Part shown: piece after piece, positions 43,920 through 51,938 of the stretch
How positions within the stretch are numbered: the first letter of the stretch is position 1
How the letters are laid out: every line of letters begins with the position of its first letter
The notes under the pieces: generated by a model
What the model saw: only the letters and a program-made list of their open reading frames with translations
What the model was told of the DNA's origin: nothing
Databases searched by the model: none
Program-made: the position numbers and the translations under genes
DNA from: Demequina pelophila
Lineage (GTDB): Bacteria; Actinomycetota; Actinomycetes; Actinomycetales; Demequinaceae
DNA length: 64,000 nucleotides
Reading direction: 5' to 3'
Assembly: GCF_000971175.1 (NCBI RefSeq)
Contig: NZ_BBLY01000001.1
Coordinates: forward strand, 1,041,709-1,105,708

Positions 43920-46250
43920 CTAGGCGGACTCGACCCGGGTGGGCGTCACCAGCACAGGCGACGCGACGGTGCGGAGCGGTCCGACGATGGCGACGTCGGC
44001 GTGGGCGGTGACGTCCTCGACGGAGCGTCCGACGGAGAACGTGATGTCGCCGGGCTCGACGATGCGCGTGAGGTCGATGCCGGTGAAGGCCGTCCTCTCG
44101 GCGTCGACCTCGAAGGTCACCGTCGCGCTCGCGCCCGGCTCCAGGGAGACTCGCCGGTATCCGATGAGCGCGCGCACCGGCCGCGTCACCTGCGCGACGT
44201 GGTCGCTCAGGTAGAGCTGGACCACGTCGTCGCCCGCGCGGTCGCCCGTGTTCGTCACGCGGACGCTCACCTCGATCGAGCCGTCGGTCGCGAGCTCCGG
44301 CGCGGACACGCGCATGTCCTCGTGCGCGAAGGTCGTGTACGACAGGCCGTGCCCGAACGGGTACAGCGGCGACGGGTCGAGATTCGAGATGCCGGCGCTG
44401 GCGCGGCCGAGCGGCGGCGCCAGGTAGGTGCCCGGCTGGCCTCCAGGGGTGCGGGGGATGCCGACGGGCAGGCGTCCCGAGGGATTGACGAGCCCGGCGA
44501 GCACGCGCGCGATCGCGCCGCCGCCCTCCTCCCCCGGCATGAACGCCTGGACCACCGCGGCGCACCGGTCGGCGACCGCCCCGAGGGCGTACGGCCGCCC
44601 CGACACCACGACGAGGATCACCGGGGTTCCGGTCTCGAGCACCGCGTCGACCAGATCCGCCTGCGCGCCCGGCAGGGTGAGTTCCTCGACGTCGCAGCCC
44701 TCGCCGGAGGTGCCGCGACCGAACAGGCTGGCCAGGTCGCCCACCGCCACGATCGCCACGTCGGCGTTCCGCGCCGCTTCGACGGCCGCCGGGATGCCGG
44801 AACGGTCGGGCTCCACGATCGGCACACCGAGCTCGTGGACCAGCGACGCGGCGGAGAACGCCTCCCGTAGCCCGTCGACGAGCGACCTCACCTCGACGCC
44901 CGTCCCCTCGTCGGTGTAGCGCGCGAGCACGTGCATGGGGAACGAGTAGCAGCCGAGGAAGGTCCGCGGCTCCCCCGCGCTGGGGCCCACGACCGCGATG
45001 GCGTGCGGCGCGTCGTCGAGCGGCAGGATCCCGTCGTTGCGCAGCAACGTGACCGACTTCTCGGCGAGCTCGCGCGCGATCGCACGGTTGGCGGGCGTGT
45101 CCAGGTCGACGGCCGCTCCGGAGCCCGTCTCGTCCGGGACGGCGCGCCAGTCGGGGTCGAGCAGGCCTGCCGCGATCTTCTGGCCGAGGACGCGGAGGAC
45201 GGCACGGTCGACGAGCGACTCGTCGAGCTCGCCCGCCTCGACCAGCGGCGCCAGCCGCCCGTACGCGTCGGTCTCGGGCAGCTCGACGTCGATGCCCGCG
45301 GTCAGCGCGAGCGCCCCCGATCGGGCCCGGTCGGGGCTGACGCGGTGCATCATGTCGAGGAACGCGACGGCCCAGTAGTCGGAGACCACGGTGCCCTCGA
45401 AGCCCCAGCGCTCGCGCAGGACATGCGTGAGGAGCTGCGGCGAGGCCGCGGCCGGCTGACCGTCGACGTCGGAGTACGAGTTCATGACGGACCCGGCCCC
45501 GCCCTCGCGCACCGCCATCTCGAAGGGGGCGAGGATCACGTCGGTGAACTCGCGCGGGCCGATGGTGACCGGCGCGTGATTGCGCCCCGCCTTCGACGCG
45601 GGGTAGCCCGCGAAGTGCTTGAGCGTCGCGATGATCCCGGCCGACTGCAGACCTCGAACGTAGGCGGTGCCCAGCGTGCCGACCAGATAGGGGTCCTCGC
45701 CTATCGTCTCCTCGACCCGACCCCACCGGTAGTCGCGGACCACGTCGAGCAGCGGGGAGAGCCCCTGGTGGACGCCGACCGCGCGCATGTCGCGGCCGAT
45801 GCCCGCAGCCATCCGCCCCACGGCGTCGGGGTCGAACGTGGCGCCCCACGCGATCGCGGCAGGGAAGACGCTCGCACGGTAGGTGGTGAAGCCGGTGAGG
45901 CACTCCTCGTGGGCGATGGCCGGGATGCCGAAGCGGGACGACGCGCGGATCGCGTCCTGCATGCGGCGCAGCTCGGCGATGCCCTCGGCGGGCTCGACGG
46001 GCGCGCTGCCGAAGACCCGGGTCAGTTGCCCCAGGCCGTGCACGATGGCCGCGTCGAAGGGGCGCCGGCCCGCCTCGAAGGCGTCCTCCATCGGCGCGAC
46101 GTCGCCGCCGCCCTCGGGCTCCTCCGGCCGGGGCCAGTAGCTGCCGAGCTGGGCGAGCTTCTCCGCCAGGGTCATCTCCGACAGCAGCGCCGCGGCGCGT
46201 GCTGAAGGCTCGAGGGACAGGTCGAGCCACGGCTGGGTGGTGTCATGCAT
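43920..46250 (-). CDS. Glycoside hydrolase family 3 (beta-xylosidase/beta-glucosidase-like)
   Basis: This 776-residue enzyme without signal peptide is predicted to act in the cytoplasm on sugars imported by the adjacent ABC system. GH3 landmarks are FGIPAIAHEECLTGF, RVEETIGEDPYLVG, TLKHFAGYPASKAGRNHAPV and the nucleophile Asp in GTVVSDYWAVAFLD. The sandwich and FnIII domains contain PLYPFGHGLSYTTFAHED and VTNTGDRAGDDVVQLYLSD. The KHFAGYPASKAGRNHAPV form resembles xylosidase-type GH3 members. AGGAGCG lies seven bases before the ATG. It is only distantly similar to the GH3 at 33374. Confidence 0.9.
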   Translation of the reverse strand: MHDTTQPWLDLSLEPSARAAALLSEMTLAEKLAQLGSYWPRPEEPEGGGDVAPMEDAFEAGRRPFDAAIVHGLGQLTRVFGSAPVEPAEGIAELRRMQDAIRASSRFGIPAIAHEECLTGFTTYRASVFPAAIAWGATFDPDAVGRMAAGIGRDMRAVGVHQGLSPLLDVVRDYRWGRVEETIGEDPYLVGTLGTAYVRGLQSAGIIATLKHFAGYPASKAGRNHAPVTIGPREFTDVILAPFEMAVREGGAGSVMNSYSDVDGQPAAASPQLLTHVLRERWGFEGTVVSDYWAVAFLDMMHRVSPDRARSGALALTAGIDVELPETDAYGRLAPLVEAGELDESLVDRAVLRVLGQKIAAGLLDPDWRAVPDETGSGAAVDLDTPANRAIARELAEKSVTLLRNDGILPLDDAPHAIAVVGPSAGEPRTFLGCYSFPMHVLARYTDEGTGVEVRSLVDGLREAFSAASLVHELGVPIVEPDRSGIPAAVEAARNADVAIVAVGDLASLFGRGTSGEGCDVEELTLPGAQADLVDAVLETGTPVILVVVSGRPYALGAVADRCAAVVQAFMPGEEGGGAIARVLAGLVNPSGRLPVGIPRTPGGQPGTYLAPPLGRASAGISNLDPSPLYPFGHGLSYTTFAHEDMRVSAPELATDGSIEVSVRVTNTGDRAGDDVVQLYLSDHVAQVTRPVRALIGYRRVSLEPGASATVTFEVDAERTAFTGIDLTRIVEPGDITFSVGRSVEDVTAHADVAIVGPLRTVASPVLVTPTRVESA

Positions 46251-46273
46251 GGTGCGCTCCTGTGAGGGCCGCG

Positions 46274-47101
46274 TCACTTGCCGAAGCCGGCGGTGAGGCC
46301 GGACACGAGCTGGCGACGGCCCACGATGTAGGCGGCGAGGATGGGAAGGACGGACAGGACCACGGCGGCCAGCACCGCGGGCACGTTGACGGAGAACTCG
46401 CCCTGGTAGGACCACAGCGACAGGGGCAGCACGCGCGTCTCGGCGCTCTGCGTCAGGACCAGGGGAAACAGGAAGCCGTTCCACACCATCAGCGCGTCGT
46501 AGATGCCGACCGTGACGATCGCCGGACGCGTCATCGGCAGCACCAGGCTCCAGAGGGTGCGCCACGGGCCGGACCCGTCGACGGTCATGGCCTCGAACAG
46601 CTCGTTGGGCACGTCGCGAAGGAAGTTCGCGAGGATGAGCACGGTGAGCGGGATCGCGAACGCCGCGGACGGCAGGATCAGCGCCCACAAGGTGTCGTAC
46701 AGGCCCATGCGGACGATCAGGTAGTAGACGGGGATGATCGTCGCCTGCAGCGGGATCGCGATGCCGAGCAGGAAGAGCTGGAAGGTCCGCCGGGTGAGCG
46801 CGGTCCTGTTCCGCACCACGACGTAGGCGGCCATCAGGGACGTTGCGAGCGTCAGCGCCGTGGCGGCAAGCGTCACGATGACCGAGTTCGCGAAGTAGAG
46901 CATGAACTCGTTCTCGATGACGGTGCGGTACGCGTCGAGCGTCGGGTTCGACGGGATCGACAGCGGGTTCTCCGCGAAGTAGTCGCTCTGGGGGCGCAGA
47001 CTCGTGACGACGATGAAGTAGATCGGGACGATGACCGCGGCCAGCCACAGCCAGCCGCCGATGGCGCCCAGGACGTTGGGTCGGGTGCGAGCGGTGCGCA
47101 T
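46274..47101 (-). CDS. Carbohydrate ABC transporter permease (MalG/LacG type)
   Basis: This 275-residue inner-membrane permease has six predicted helices. The coupling-helix EAA loop is FEAMTVDGSGPWRTLWSLVLP near residues 180-200. It pairs with the upstream MalF-type permease, whose stop is one base before this start. No ATPase gene is in the operon, so a shared MsiK-like ATPase elsewhere is expected, as is usual for actinobacterial sugar importers. Confidence 0.93.
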   Translation of the reverse strand: MRTARTRPNVLGAIGGWLWLAAVIVPIYFIVVTSLRPQSDYFAENPLSIPSNPTLDAYRTVIENEFMLYFANSVIVTLAATALTLATSLMAAYVVVRNRTALTRRTFQLFLLGIAIPLQATIIPVYYLIVRMGLYDTLWALILPSAAFAIPLTVLILANFLRDVPNELFEAMTVDGSGPWRTLWSLVLPMTRPAIVTVGIYDALMVWNGFLFPLVLTQSAETRVLPLSLWSYQGEFSVNVPAVLAAVVLSVLPILAAYIVGRRQLVSGLTAGFGK

Positions 47102-47102
47102 G

Positions 47103-48041
47103 TCACACGCCTTCCATCTGGCTCTCCATGCGGTGCGCGCCGGAGAGTCGGTTGAGCAGGAGGGAGATGGTGAGGCCCAGGAAGACCAGGATCACGGCGA
47201 CCACGCTGGCTCCACCCATGTCGTAGCTGCGGAAGCCCTTGAGGTACATGTCGAGCGGCAGCACGCGCGTCGCGTTGCCCGGCCCGCCGTTGGTGAGCAC
47301 GAAGATCAGGTCGAAGTAGGTCAGCGAGCCGACGATCATGAGCGTCGACGAGGTGATGATCGTGTACTTGAGCTGCGGCAGCGTGATGCTGAGGAACTGG
47401 CGGACCGTGGACGCGCCGTCGAGCCTCGCGGCCTCGTACATGCTCAGCGGGATCTGGCGGACCCCGGACTGGTACAGGAGCGAGTGGAACGGGATGAACG
47501 ACCACGCGATCACCCACACGACCACGAAGAACGCGAGGTCCGGGTCGCCGAGCCAGTCCCGCGACAGCCAGTCGGCGCCGAGCGCGGAGCCGATGCCGAA
47601 GTTGGGGTCCAGCAGGGACTTGTAGGCGATCGCAACGGCCGCGGCGGAGAAGAGCAGCGGGAGGAAGTACAGCACGGACAGCAGTGCGCGGTAGCGCTGA
47701 CGCCCCGCCATGAACACGCCGAGCAGCAGCGAGATCGGCGCCTGGATCAGCCAGCTCAGTGCGGTGAGCTGGAGCGTGAGGACGAACGCGTTCCGCGTGA
47801 CGGGATCCTGGAACGTGCGGATCCAGTTGTCGAGGCCGGCCCAGGTCGGGGTGCCGAGGCCGTCCCAGTTCATCAGCGAGAGGACCACCACGCCGACGAG
47901 CGGCACGAGCGCGAACAGGCCGAAGAAGGCCAGCGCGGGCGTGGCGAACCAGAACGAGGGGCCGCCGCGGGAGCCCTTGCCGCGGCCCGGGGCCGGGCGT
48001 CGCGCGGTGGCGACGCCCGGCTCGGTGGTGACGGTGCTCAT
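47103..48041 (-). CDS. Carbohydrate ABC transporter permease (MalF/LacF type)
   Basis: 312 residues. An N-terminal basic tail (RRPAPGRGKGSRGG) precedes six membrane helices. The EAA loop MYEAARLDGASTVRQFLSITLP is intact, and LTNGGPGNATRVLPLDMYLKGF is a common MalF-type signature. It lies directly after the binding-protein gene. Confidence 0.93.
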   Translation of the reverse strand: MSTVTTEPGVATARRPAPGRGKGSRGGPSFWFATPALAFFGLFALVPLVGVVVLSLMNWDGLGTPTWAGLDNWIRTFQDPVTRNAFVLTLQLTALSWLIQAPISLLLGVFMAGRQRYRALLSVLYFLPLLFSAAAVAIAYKSLLDPNFGIGSALGADWLSRDWLGDPDLAFFVVVWVIAWSFIPFHSLLYQSGVRQIPLSMYEAARLDGASTVRQFLSITLPQLKYTIITSSTLMIVGSLTYFDLIFVLTNGGPGNATRVLPLDMYLKGFRSYDMGGASVVAVILVFLGLTISLLLNRLSGAHRMESQMEGV

Positions 48042-48043
48042 GA

Positions 48044-49378
48044 TCAGAGCGTGGCGTTCATGTTCTCGACGAACTGCTCAGGGGTGATCTCGCCGAGGAA
48101 GATCTGGCTGAGATTCGACAGGAGCTCCTGCGCCTGCGCGGGCGGCAGGGCCTGGTCCCACGAGAGCTGGAAGTGCGGGGCGTCCTTGACCATGTCGTAG
48201 ACGAAGGTCAGGTACTCCGCGTCGTCGGACGCCGCGATCTTGTCCTCGAGCCCGAGCAGCGGCGGCACGGTGCCCACCGACAGGAACTCGTCGACGGCCT
48301 CGTCGGACAGGTTGTTGTCGACCAGGAAGTTGGTGGCCGACTCCTGCGCCTCGGCGCTCGACGAGGTGGACACCGACCAGAAGTTCGCCGGGTTGCCCAC
48401 GATGTTCGCGGGGTCGCCGGTGCCGCCGTCCACGGCCGGGAAGTTGGCGTAGCCCAGGCTGCCGCCCTCGACGAACTCGGGGGCGTTGTTCAGGAAGTCC
48501 GGGTAGACCCAGCCGCCCTGGAGCACCATCGCGGCCTTGCCGGTCCACACGAGTGCGGTGTCGGCGCCGCCGTCCGCGACCGTGGATCCGAACCCGTCGC
48601 CGAACGCGCCGGCGTCCACCAGCTCCTGGATCTTGGTGAGCGCCTCGGTGATCGCCGGGTCGGACCACGCGTCGGCCTCGCCGTCGAGCACCGCCTGGAA
48701 GACCTCGGGGCCGCCGATGCGGTCGGTCAGGTACTGGATGTACATGAGCTCGGGCCACACGCTGGCGCCCGCGAGCGAGATCGGGATGACGCCCTGGTCG
48801 GAGAGCGTGGCGACCACGTCGAGGAGCTCCTCGTAAGTGGTCGGAAGTTCGACGCCCGCCTCCTCGAAGACCTCCTTGTTGTAGTAGAGGATGACCGGCT
48901 GGACCTGGTTGTTGGGCACCGCATAGGTCTTGCCGTCGATCTGGCCGTTCGCCGCGACCGACGGGATGATGTTCTCGAGCAGGGGGGCGACCTCGTCCGT
49001 GATGTCCGCGACCGCGCCATTGCGGACGTAGTCCGCCAGCGTGCCCCCGGCCCACGAGAAGATGAGGGTCGGCGCGTTGCCCGAGCCCACCGCGGTGCGG
49101 ATCTTCTCCTTGTACGCGTCGTTCGCGAACCACTCGACCTCGATGGGCGAGTCGGGGTGGGCGGCGTTCCAGTCGTCGAACTGGGTCTGGAACACCGCCT
49201 CGCTGCCGCCGGTCAGCGCCCAGGCCGAGGCCGGGCCGCTGGCGGTCGAACCGCCGTCATCGGAGTCGCCGGAGGCGCTGCCGGACGGCTGGGCGCCGCC
49301 GCCGCACGCCGCGAGCGTCGCGACCAGCGAGCCGGCCGCGAGGGCGATCAGCGGCTTCCTGTACGTGTTGAGCTTCAT
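48044..49378 (-). CDS. Extracellular sugar-binding lipoprotein of an ABC importer
   Basis: The 444-residue family 1 solute-binding protein has a signal peptide with lipobox TLAACGGG (Cys25) and an acidic Ser/Gly linker. The body shows FQTQFDDWNAAHPDSPIEVE and YAVPNNQVQPVILYYNKEVFEEAG, typical of oligosaccharide binders. The ligand is probably the substrate of the downstream GH3 enzyme. AAGGTGA precedes the ATG. Two LacI-type operator sites lie about 90-125 bp upstream. Confidence 0.93.
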   Translation of the reverse strand: MKLNTYRKPLIALAAGSLVATLAACGGGAQPSGSASGDSDDGGSTASGPASAWALTGGSEAVFQTQFDDWNAAHPDSPIEVEWFANDAYKEKIRTAVGSGNAPTLIFSWAGGTLADYVRNGAVADITDEVAPLLENIIPSVAANGQIDGKTYAVPNNQVQPVILYYNKEVFEEAGVELPTTYEELLDVVATLSDQGVIPISLAGASVWPELMYIQYLTDRIGGPEVFQAVLDGEADAWSDPAITEALTKIQELVDAGAFGDGFGSTVADGGADTALVWTGKAAMVLQGGWVYPDFLNNAPEFVEGGSLGYANFPAVDGGTGDPANIVGNPANFWSVSTSSSAEAQESATNFLVDNNLSDEAVDEFLSVGTVPPLLGLEDKIAASDDAEYLTFVYDMVKDAPHFQLSWDQALPPAQAQELLSNLSQIFLGEITPEQFVENMNATL

Positions 49379-49468
49379 TGCTTCACCTTTCACACCGTTG
49401 TGAGACGCCCGCCGGGGTGTCGTGAATCGCTGGCGTCTGACATCAGCATCCGCCCCACGTCGACGACT

Positions 49469-49481
49469 CGCAAGGTTTTCG
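49469..49481. promoter_or_regulatory. LacI-type operator site 1
   Basis: CGCAAGGTTTTCG matches the complement of CGAAAACCTTTCG in 12 of 13 positions. Its centre is 21 bp, two helical turns, from site 2. Confidence 0.7.
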
Positions 49482-49489
49482 TACGACTT

Positions 49490-49502
49490 AGAAAATCTTT
49501 CG
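49490..49502. promoter_or_regulatory. LacI-type operator site 2
   Basis: AGAAAATCTTTCG matches CGAAAACCTTTCG in 11 of 13 positions and keeps the GAAA-N3-TTTC palindrome. It lies upstream of the binding-protein gene. Confidence 0.65.
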
Positions 49503-49608
49503 CTATTGCCCGACGCGAATAGCGGGGCGAATCGTCATACTCCACCCCTCACACGCGGCCAGCGCCAGCGTCGTCCCCGTCAGCGCGTCGCAAGACACCC
49601 ACCCTGGA

Positions 49609-49621
49609 CGAAAACCTTTCG
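49609..49621. promoter_or_regulatory. LacI-type operator site 3, upstream of the regulator gene
   Basis: CGAAAACCTTTCG is the best palindrome of the three (CGAAA-ACC-TTTCG). It lies 51 bp before the LacI start, suggesting autoregulation, and could loop with sites 1 and 2 across about 120-140 bp. Confidence 0.7.
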
Positions 49622-49671
49622 CCGCTGTTACCTTGAATCCGTCGCACACCGCCAACGGAGCCGAGGAGACC

Positions 49672-50751
49672 ATGACGACCGAGGACGCCGACCGGCAGGC
49701 CACGCAGAGACCGGCTGCCGCCTTCGGTGGCGCGCGCACCACTCTCGCGAGCGTCGCCGCCGCAGCCGACGTATCTATCGCGACCGTGTCGAAGGTCATC
49801 AACGGCCGCGCCGGCGTCGGAGCCGCCACCCGGGAGCGCGTGGAGGCGGCGATCGACAACCTCGGCTACGTCAGCCTCGGCGAGCGCCAGGGAACCCTGC
49901 ACGCCGCTGGCGAGAGCAGCATCGACCTGGTCGTCGATCCCCGCGACGTCTCCAACCCCTACCTGTCGACCTTCCTCGGCGGCGCGATGGAAGCCGCGGC
50001 GGACCTCGGCGCGGCGATCGTGCTCCGCAGCATCGACGCGGTGGCCGAGGCCCGGCCCGTCGCGTGGGCCCAGGACATCGCGCGCGCCGGCCGCGCCGGG
50101 GTCATCGAGGTCACCAGCCGCTACTCGGCAGACCGCGAGCGCGCGCTGGGGAAGGCGGGGATCCCCATGGTCCTGGTCGACCCCATCGACCTGCCCCGCA
50201 CGTCCACGCCGAGCATCGGCGCGACCAACTGGGCCGGCGCCTACGCGGCGACCCAGCACCTCATCGAACTGGGGCACGAACGCATCAGGTACGTCGGCGG
50301 ACCGCCCGGCGCGCGCTGCGACATCGTGCGCGCCCACGGCTGGATGGCGGCCATGGCGGAGGCCGGGTTCGCAGCGGACATCGACGAGGTGCCCCAGGGC
50401 GCGTACACGTTCGCTCACGGCCTCGCGGCAGCGACCACCATCCTCGACGGCGCTCGACGACCCACGGCGATCTTCGCGGGCAGCGACACCACCGCGATGG
50501 GCGTCCTCGAGGCCGCGCGCCGGGCGGGCCTGAGCGTCCCGGACGACCTCAGCGTGGTGGGATTCGACGACACCCTGCTCGCGCAGATGAGCGCGCCTCC
50601 CCTGACTACCGTGCACCAGCCGATCGCGGACATCGGCCGCACCGCCGTCGCCACCATTCAGCGCCTGGCCAGGGGCGCGACCCTGGCCACGAAGCGCGTC
50701 GAGCTGTCCACCCATCTGGTGGTCCGCGACTCCACGGCACCGCCGCGCTAG
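49672..50751 (+). CDS. LacI family transcriptional regulator
   Basis: This 359-residue repressor has TTLASVAAAADVSIATVSKVINGRAGVG as its N-terminal helix-turn-helix and hinge region (about residues 22-50). A periplasmic-binding-protein-like effector domain ends with SVVGFDDTLLAQMSAPPLTT. The start MTTEDADR is chosen for GAGGAG just upstream; a TTG at 49633 in frame would add only a non-conserved tail. It is divergent from the ABC-GH3 operon with three matching palindromes between them, so sugar-inducible control is likely. Confidence 0.92.
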   Translation: MTTEDADRQATQRPAAAFGGARTTLASVAAAADVSIATVSKVINGRAGVGAATRERVEAAIDNLGYVSLGERQGTLHAAGESSIDLVVDPRDVSNPYLSTFLGGAMEAAADLGAAIVLRSIDAVAEARPVAWAQDIARAGRAGVIEVTSRYSADRERALGKAGIPMVLVDPIDLPRTSTPSIGATNWAGAYAATQHLIELGHERIRYVGGPPGARCDIVRAHGWMAAMAEAGFAADIDEVPQGAYTFAHGLAAATTILDGARRPTAIFAGSDTTAMGVLEAARRAGLSVPDDLSVVGFDDTLLAQMSAPPLTTVHQPIADIGRTAVATIQRLARGATLATKRVELSTHLVVRDSTAPPR

Positions 50752-50824
50752 GCCGCGCCTGGCCTCCGCCCGCCCGTGAGCGCCGCATCGTCCACCGTCC
50801 GTACCGGCATCAAGCCCCCACGGC

Positions 50825-51082
50825 CGGCGGCTCGAGACCGACGCGGCCGACGTCGCCCTGCCGATGGACGCGACGCAGCCGCACGCACACGGCTGCGAGT
50901 GGTACCGCTCGGGCGTGCGCATCACGGTCGACGGCGTGTGGGTCCACCGGACCGCGCAGGCCCTGACGTACCCGGTCCAGCTCATGCTCGCCCTGTTCGA
51001 GCTCCCCGGGGGCTGGCGCGGCGGGGAAGACCTCCCCACGACCGCCACCATCCACGAGGCGCGGCCGCGCGCGGACGGCTAG
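50825..51082 (+). pseudogene. Probable remnant of a GH16-type glucanase C-terminus
   Basis: An open frame of about 86 codons has an in-frame stop upstream at 50777 and no good start. Its translation includes HGCEWYRSGVRITVDGVWVH and LTYPVQLMLALFELPGG. These resemble the late part of GH16 (laminarinase/lichenase) domains, where a W-x(5)-DG-x-V strand is followed by YPMQLML. The catalytic ExDxxE half is missing. It lies between the LacI gene and the sulfur operon. This could be chance, but coding character is better than in other gaps. Confidence 0.45.
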
Positions 51083-51612
51083 ATGAACAGCGTCTGCGCG
51101 CCCTCCGACAGGTCCATGAAGTCCGCGGCGGTGATGATGCCCTCGACGTCGTCGCGCAGGTCGTCCATGGTGACCTTCTGCATGTCCGCGCTCATCTTGC
51201 ACGCCCACAGCCGTCCGCCGGAGGCGACGATCTGATCGAGGAACTCGTCGACCGGCGGCACCCCCAGGTCGTCGATCTGCTTCTTCATCATCTTGGTCGC
51301 GACCCAGGTCATGCCGGGGAAGGGCGACAGCCACTGCGGCATGCGCCCGCCGGTGGGCAGGTGCATCGCGGTGTTGCCCACGGGCGTGAACTTCAGCTTC
51401 GTCTGGCGCTTCGTGGTGATCATGTCGAAGCCCCAGAAGGTGAAGAACAGCTCCACCTGGATGCCCTCGCCCAGCGCGGAGTTGGCGAGCACCAGGCCCG
51501 GGTAGGCCATGTCGAGGTTGCCCTTGGAGCAGATGATGACGAGCTTGCGGTCGGTCTCGTCGTCGTCGCCGAAGTCGGGAACGACGGCCGGCTGGGTCTG
51601 CATGTCGGTCAT
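51079..51612 (-). CDS. DsrE/DsrF/DrsH-like family protein
   Basis: This 177-residue protein reads KLVIICSKGNLDMAYPGLVL near residues 22-41, then VELFFTFWGFDMITTKRQTK and GGRLWACKMSADMQKVTMDD. The Cys in SGGRLWACKMS matches the active Cys of DsrE-like sulfur carriers. It is last in an operon with an SQR-like flavoprotein and a TusE/DsrC-like protein, suggesting sulfur transfer after sulfide oxidation. GGGAGG lies before the ATG. Its stop overlaps the end of the opposing GH16-like remnant. Confidence 0.85.
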   Translation of the reverse strand: MTDMQTQPAVVPDFGDDDETDRKLVIICSKGNLDMAYPGLVLANSALGEGIQVELFFTFWGFDMITTKRQTKLKFTPVGNTAMHLPTGGRMPQWLSPFPGMTWVATKMMKKQIDDLGVPPVDEFLDQIVASGGRLWACKMSADMQKVTMDDLRDDVEGIITAADFMDLSEGAQTLFI

Positions 51613-51623
51613 GACGCGCCTCC

Positions 51624-51938
51624 CTAGACGCAGCCGGCGGGCTTGGGCAGGCCGGCGATGTAGGACATCTTCTTGCCCGGCTTCTTGGGGAACAGCGCGA
51701 ACTGCTTCTTCACGGGGAAGCCGCCCACGGCGTTGACGCGGCGGGTGGTCGCGGTCTGGCCGGTCTCCGCGTAGTCCGCGCGCAGGAAGCGGATGACGTC
51801 CCAGTGCTCCGGGGTCATCTCGACGCCGATCTGGTCCGCGAGCTGCTGGGCGAGTTCCTCGTCCCATTCGTCGTACTCGGTGAGGAAGCCCTCGGCGTCG
51901 ACGTGGACCTCGCGTCCGGCGAGTGTGGTGGTGCTCAT
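51624..51938 (-). CDS. TusE/DsrC/DsvC family sulfur relay protein
   Basis: 104 residues, the usual length. The swinging C-terminal arm ends IAGLPKPAGCV with the universal penultimate Cys that carries the persulfide. The second Cys of true DsrC, about ten residues earlier, is absent (GKKMSYIAGL), which places it with TusE-like carriers. AAGGAGGAG precedes the ATG, which overlaps the SQR stop by four bases (ATGA). Confidence 0.9.
   Translation of the reverse strand: MSTTTLAGREVHVDAEGFLTEYDEWDEELAQQLADQIGVEMTPEHWDVIRFLRADYAETGQTATTRRVNAVGGFPVKKQFALFPKKPGKKMSYIAGLPKPAGCV

Noticed and set aside
50776-51627. Long plus-strand frame over the GH16 remnant and DsrE gene
   Set aside because: It is in a different frame from the GH16-like peptide, is Arg-rich and antisense to DsrE.
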